The notes below the pieces were generated by a model. It was not told the origin of the DNA, searched no databases, and was given only the letters and a program-made list of their open reading frames with translations. The position numbers and the translations under genes are program-made. Positions 16,460-19,645 of a stretch of DNA of 19,645 nt are shown piece after piece. Within the stretch, counting starts at the first letter, position 1, and every line of letters begins with the position of its first letter. The stretch comes from DATNFP01 sp035606335 (GTDB lineage Bacteria; Bacteroidota; Bacteroidia; Chitinophagales; Chitinophagaceae). The DNA lies in the NCBI GenBank assembly GCA_035606335.1, contig DATNFP010000063.1:1-19645 (forward strand), given 5' to 3'.

Positions 16460-17323
16460 TCAATCTTGTAGAAATTCTATTATCAGATCATTTACCTCGC
16501 CTGCTTTTTCCCATTGCAGAAAATGACCGCACTTAGATATCATTTTAAGAGTAGCATTTGGCATTTTCCCGGCACCTTCTGTTGCTATATATTTTGTGGT
16601 TGTAGGATGAATAATGCGATTAGGTATCAGGGCGTCTCTTTCACCAAACATGACAAGTGTTGGCTGTGTTATAAGATGTAAACCATTGAATACAGGCTCA
16701 TTGAGCATGCCTGCAATAGATTTGTCTATCATGTCGCGATAAGCACGGGTGGGATAGGTTTTTAATATTGCTACAAGCTCATCTGCCATTTCATCAGCTT
16801 GCTGGGGATAATGGTAAAAACTACTTTGTATGGTTTTTCGCAGGCTATTTTCTTCAGAAGAAAAGAAATCGAATAACTGGATGGATGAATGATAGAAGCT
16901 TTTTTCCATTGGTGTAAATACTTCGAAGCCTGCTGGTGCGCATAAAATCAGTTGATTAGCGCAATGTGGTGCGTTTAGCAGCATCGTGATCGCAATCTGA
17001 CCGCCCATAGAGTGACCAACAAGGCAAAGGTTTTTTAAGCCTAACTTCTGTATAAAATCATATACTGCTCCCGCAAAAAAGTTGATGCCGTAAGGGAAAT
17101 CACCACGATCTGACATGCCGTTTCCGGGAAGATCGATCGCTATGCAACGGAAGTGATTTTTTAATTGTTCGATATTCTTTTTCCAGGAAAGTGAATAGGA
17201 AGCCAGCCCATGTATGAAAAGCAATGTCTTATCTCCTTCACCTTCATCTATATATGCGATATTGTTGCCGTTTGATAGCTTTAAATAATTATTAGTATAC
17301 GGTGTATACTGCATGTTAATCAT
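16460..17323 (-). CDS. Alpha/beta hydrolase
   Basis: The 287-residue protein has the full alpha/beta-hydrolase pattern: oxyanion-hole region LLFIHGLASYSLSW (34-47), DLPGNGMSD (64-72), nucleophile elbow GHSMGG with Ser105, acid Asp230 in FGERDALIP, and His267 in KCGHFLQWE. A helical cap segment lies between about 135 and 205. No signal peptide is visible, so it is probably cytoplasmic. The substrate cannot be predicted; esterase, C-C hydrolase or lipase activity are all possible. Two start codons are close together (Met1 and Met4); the upstream one is used here without ribosome binding site support. It is convergent with ppk2. Confidence 0.93.
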   Translation of the reverse strand: MINMQYTPYTNNYLKLSNGNNIAYIDEGEGDKTLLFIHGLASYSLSWKKNIEQLKNHFRCIAIDLPGNGMSDRGDFPYGINFFAGAVYDFIQKLGLKNLCLVGHSMGGQIAITMLLNAPHCANQLILCAPAGFEVFTPMEKSFYHSSIQLFDFFSSEENSLRKTIQSSFYHYPQQADEMADELVAILKTYPTRAYRDMIDKSIAGMLNEPVFNGLHLITQPTLVMFGERDALIPNRIIHPTTTKYIATEGAGKMPNATLKMISKCGHFLQWEKAGEVNDLIIEFLQD

Positions 17324-17797
17324 AGGCTATAAAGATAGCTCATCTCCCATTTTTTGTGGACTGAATGTTCATAATATTCCTCATTTGCTTTTGATACTGA
17401 TGTGTAGAATTTTCCACAAGTCAATGATTTTAAGTAATAAAGGTCAATTATTCAAAGTGATCCTGATAAAATGATAGTAATATTTTTTGATGATAAAAAT
17501 ATTATATACAAATAAATTAAAGTATAAATAATGGAATACTATGATGAATGACATTATAAAGTAACTAAATATAGATTTACAGAGAAGCTGGGAATGTTGT
17601 TGGGTCAAGGATATTGCCTAAAAACACCGATCATGTTGGCACATTCTTTTCATCTATAGAGTAGAAGTTAATAAATTTTTACAGTAAGCCTACATCACCC
17701 AAAACAAAAGACCTAATCACCAAATAGAAGCTCTATCACTATGAAAAACATTTTTATGACCCGATCACAGAAAACAATTTTTTAAAAATTTTATCCT
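17324..17797. other. 474-bp intergenic region with no recognised gene
   Basis: It lies between the divergent hydrolase (-) and the hydrophilic-protein gene (+). It is strongly AT-rich. I see no exact TAnnTTTG element for the + strand; a near match with one extra base (TATTTTTTG, 17481-17489) exists. A 14-codon reading frame with an ATG at 17741 ends at 17785, 12 nt before the next gene, and is not supported as a gene. No strong hairpin or repeat was found by eye. Confidence 0.6.
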
Positions 17798-18052
17798 ATG
17801 GCAGAAAACAAAAATCTTGGAAATAAAAACCAAGACCAAAACCAAAACAAAAGCGGTAACAATCCCAACAAAAATCAGAGTGGCTCTTCAGCTAATCGTG
17901 GCTTAGGCCAGAAAGACGAAGATTTAAAACGCCAGGTATCTGGTAAGGGAGCGCAATCTTCTCGTCCGGAAGATGAAGAAGATGAAACAAGTCCTAACCG
18001 CTCAAAGAACCAGGGTAATTCCGGTTCGAACAAAAGTGGCAGTAATCGTTAA
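17798..18052 (+). CDS. Highly hydrophilic, disordered small protein
   Basis: The 84-residue product is almost wholly Asn, Gln, Ser, Gly, Lys and Asp/Glu. An N-terminal Asn/Gln/Lys tract (3-30) is followed by a less repetitive charged core (GLGQKDEDLKRQVSGKG, about 35-51), an acidic patch (RPEDEEDE) and an Asn/Ser/Gly tail. It has no Cys or Trp and almost no hydrophobic residues, so it should be disordered and soluble. Such composition is known from hydrophilin or stress-related proteins, but no family is recognised. The less repetitive core argues that it is a real, selected protein rather than random AT-rich sequence. It is followed by a long structured 3' region ending in a terminator at 18261. 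Confidence 0.7.
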   Translation: MAENKNLGNKNQDQNQNKSGNNPNKNQSGSSANRGLGQKDEDLKRQVSGKGAQSSRPEDEEDETSPNRSKNQGNSGSNKSGSNR

Positions 18053-18069
18053 TGCTACTTTTGCAAACT

Positions 18070-18171
18070 ACTAATCTCATTTACGCTGGTAAATGAGCCC
18101 TTTTAAAGGATAAAAGAATGGCAAAAGGCTTAAAGACTGGATTGAACTAAATAAGTATAAATGAGATTAGT
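18070..18171. repeat. 14-bp perfect inverted repeat with competing inner hairpin
   Basis: ACTAATCTCATTTA (18070-18083) and TAAATGAGATTAGT (18158-18171) are exact reverse complements, 74 nt apart. Part of the left arm can instead form a local 9-bp hairpin, CTCATTTAC (18076-18084) with GTAAATGAG (18089-18097) around GCTG. Inside the loop AGCCcTTTT (18096-18104) can pair with AAAAGGCT (18123-18130). The two folds of the left arm exclude each other. The T-rich stretch after 18171 could make the long-range form a terminator. Confidence 0.75.
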
Positions 18172-18193
18172 TATTTTCTTTTAAAAAAACCTT

Positions 18194-18219
18194 GATAGGT
18201 AAATATGATATTACCTGTC
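18194..18219. other. 9-bp dyad GATAGGTAA/TTACCTGTC
   Basis: GATAGGTAA (18194-18202) pairs with TTACCTGTC (18211-18219), with one T-G pair and an 8-nt loop. No T-run follows, so it is not a terminator; it could be part of a structured RNA or an operator. Confidence 0.45.
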
Positions 18220-18260
18220 ACTATGAAAAAGATAGTTTTCAGTTGTGTGTGATTAATGAA

Positions 18261-18300
18261 AAGGTGCACTGTTCGCAGCGCACCTTATTTATTTTTATTA
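18261..18300 (+). terminator. Terminator with TTCG loop, probably bidirectional
   Basis: AAGGTGCACTG (18261-18271) pairs with CAGCGCACCTT (18276-18286) around a TTCG tetraloop with one A-C mismatch, then a T-rich run to 18300. It ends the transcript of the 84-residue protein about 210 nt past its stop. On the - strand the stem is followed by TTTTC and lies 30 nt beyond the phaC stop, so it probably serves both genes. Confidence 0.8.
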
Positions 18301-18315
18301 GATCACGTTATTTAT

Positions 18316-19368
18316 TCAGCATCTTTCTATCACCCATTTAGCAACTGCAGGCGCTAACTCTTTCTGGGATTTGCCACCAACAAACACTCCGATGTGACCA
18401 CCGGGGAAAGGATATTCCTTTTTGTCCTTTGAGCTAATGACACTCATTACAGCCTTAGTGCTTTCGTTCGGAATTATATTATCTTCAGTAGCATAAATAT
18501 TAAGGAAAGGCATTGTTACATTTTTCAGGTCTATCTTACGGTCGCCCAGTTCCATTTCGCCTTTTATAAGCTTATTGTCGCGAAAAAGATCTTTAATATA
18601 TTTACGGTACATCTCACCCGGCATTGCAGGCAGATCGCTTTTCCAATGCTCCATACGGAGAAAGTTCATCATTTTATCCTTGTCTTCAAGCGAATCTACG
18701 ATCCCCATGTATTTACTGATATTCATACTTGGCTTAAGCATTCCAAATGCGCTATCTATTAATTCACCAGGTATAGTGCCAATGCTATCGACCATGGTGT
18801 CTATATCTATGTACTTTGTCCATTTGAAAAGCATACAGCCATTTGTCGAGAAATCGAATGGAGCTACATAGGTAGTTAGTGTTTTAAGCTTATGAGGATA
18901 TAGAGATGCATATATCATAGAGTAAGTGCCTGCCTGGCAAATACCCATCATATGTATCTTATCTACTTTGTTCGTTTTACGGATAAAGTCAACTGCATCA
19001 TTCAGATAACCATCTATATAATCTTCCATAGTAAGGTATCTGTCAGCTTGTGTAGGATAGCCCCAGTCCATGATATAAATGTCCAGACCCTCATCCAGTA
19101 GTTTTTTCATAAGGCTGCGATCCTGCTGCAGATCAAGCACATCCTGGCGATTGAGCATTGCAAATGAAACAATAACCGGCGTAGCACATTTTGCAGGTGT
19201 AGTGCGATTGTAGTGATACAACTTTACTTTATCGCTATGCCATACTAATTCTTTAGGAGTTATGGCAACATCTACATTGTCTATTTCCTTTAATGTTTCG
19301 TAGCCTTTTGCCAATTTTTGTGTTGTGGAAATAAACTCTTCCATCATGCCAGTCGGATTCAAACTCAT
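18316..19368 (-). CDS. phaC: Class III-type poly(3-hydroxyalkanoate) synthase subunit PhaC
   Basis: The 350-residue alpha/beta-hydrolase-fold enzyme polymerises (R)-3-hydroxyacyl-CoA into storage polyester at granules. The nucleophile is Cys144 in the modified lipase box GICQAG, the acid is Asp296 in ATEDNIIP, and the general base is His325 in PGGHIGVFVGG. These sit almost exactly where the Allochromatium class III enzyme has its triad, and the length of about 350 fits class III (class I enzymes are nearer 590). DIYIMDWGYP (97-106) and KIHMMGICQAGTYS are also typical. Class III enzymes normally need PhaE, and no phaE is seen in this window. A TAnnTTTG element lies 16 nt upstream of the start. 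Confidence 0.94.
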   Translation of the reverse strand: MSLNPTGMMEEFISTTQKLAKGYETLKEIDNVDVAITPKELVWHSDKVKLYHYNRTTPAKCATPVIVSFAMLNRQDVLDLQQDRSLMKKLLDEGLDIYIMDWGYPTQADRYLTMEDYIDGYLNDAVDFIRKTNKVDKIHMMGICQAGTYSMIYASLYPHKLKTLTTYVAPFDFSTNGCMLFKWTKYIDIDTMVDSIGTIPGELIDSAFGMLKPSMNISKYMGIVDSLEDKDKMMNFLRMEHWKSDLPAMPGEMYRKYIKDLFRDNKLIKGEMELGDRKIDLKNVTMPFLNIYATEDNIIPNESTKAVMSVISSKDKKEYPFPGGHIGVFVGGKSQKELAPAVAKWVIERC

Positions 19369-19384
19369 GCTTATAAAATTTTTG

Positions 19385-19392
19385 CAAAGGTA
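19385..19392 (-). promoter_or_regulatory. -7 promoter element of phaC (TACCTTTG on - strand)
   Basis: On the - strand the bases read TACCTTTG, an exact TAnnTTTG match, 16 nt before the phaC ATG. No clear -33 element was found at the expected distance. Confidence 0.6.
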
Positions 19393-19451
19393 CTGTAATA
19401 TGAATATATATTGTGTTAAACCAATATGACTAATTGAATGTCATACGTTTG

Positions 19452-19645
19452 TTAATTTGCTTTTTGCTTTTTTGCAGGTTTTTTTCTGTTCTCCATGTTA
19501 TGGCGCATTGGCAGGTTTTTAATATAAACCAATTTGATATTGCCTTTATCCGTTTGCCTTTCATCTATTTCAAAGCCGTCAGTACTTTTAATAAGTTGTG
19601 CCAGTTTTTTAAAGCCATAGTTACGAGGATCAAAATCAGGTTCTT
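19452..19645 (-). CDS. C-terminal end of a NYN/OST-HTH (LOTUS) domain protein, partial
   Basis: A reading frame enters from the right edge on the - strand and ends at TAA (19452-19454), giving 63 visible residues. It starts EPDFDPRNYGFKKLAQLIKS and continues TDGFEIDERQ with strands KLVYIKN, then a basic tail (NRKKPAKKQKAN). The D-x-R-N-Y-G-F-K-K-L-x-x-L-I pattern is typical of OST-HTH/LOTUS winged-helix domains, which in bacteria usually sit at the C-terminus of NYN-domain (PIN-like) nucleases and bind RNA. The NYN part would lie outside the window. It is upstream of phaC on the same strand, with an 83-nt gap that holds the phaC promoter match. Confidence 0.8.
   Translation of the reverse strand, partial: EPDFDPRNYGFKKLAQLIKSTDGFEIDERQTDKGNIKLVYIKNLPMRHNMENRKKPAKKQKAN

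Noticed and set aside
17741..17785. 14-codon frame as a leader peptide of the hydrophilic-protein gene
   Set aside because: There is no attenuator-like structure or codon bias; short ATG frames are common in such AT-rich DNA.
18223..18252. 9-codon frame MKKIVFSCV near the terminator
   Set aside because: Too short to support, with no conserved context visible.

Overview
The window looks like chromosomal DNA from a member of the Bacteroidota, most likely Chitinophagaceae or a close relative. This is inference from several things: AT-rich composition, no clear Shine-Dalgarno sequences, four or five upstream matches to the Bacteroidota -7 promoter element TAnnTTTG, a LytS/LytTR pair with a propeller-type sensor, an M1 peptidase fused to a barrel-like C-terminus, and a NYN/LOTUS-type protein tail. 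No rRNA, tRNA or CRISPR array was recognised.

Layout. 1-660: an IS200/IS605-type insertion element with a Y1 (HUH) transposase. Its left end is present as an exact 80-bp tandem duplication, and its right end is a hairpin that also looks like a terminator. 690-4467: a sensor histidine kinase and LytTR response regulator overlapping by 11 bp; the kinase begins immediately downstream of the insertion element. 4477-7461 (-): a secreted M1-type metallopeptidase with a probable outer-membrane barrel, convergent with the regulator. 7462-7800: a divergent intergenic region with a perfect 12-bp inverted repeat and a promoter match. 7801-10218: a large modular beta-rich protein of unknown function with no signal peptide, closed by a strong terminator.

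10324-11857: a tightly packed run of four genes (small secreted protein, NADPH-dependent FMN reductase-like flavoprotein, two small membrane proteins joined by start/stop overlaps). 11987-13276: glyA with its own promoter and terminator. 13438-16453: an exported protein of unknown function with a possible caspase/CHAT-like C-terminal domain, followed 22 nt later by a class III-like PPK2 polyphosphate kinase. 16460-17323 (-): an alpha/beta hydrolase. 17798-18052: a very hydrophilic disordered 84-residue protein followed by a roughly 250-nt structured non-coding stretch. 18316-19368 (-): a class III-type PHA synthase (PhaC). 19452-19645 (-): the C-terminal end of a NYN/OST-HTH (LOTUS) type protein running off the window.

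Functional themes are housekeeping and storage metabolism (one-carbon metabolism, polyphosphate, polyhydroxyalkanoate) mixed with envelope or exported proteins of unknown role. The least explained parts are the 805-residue protein, the 748-residue exported protein, the duplicated transposon end and the structured region at 18070-18300.
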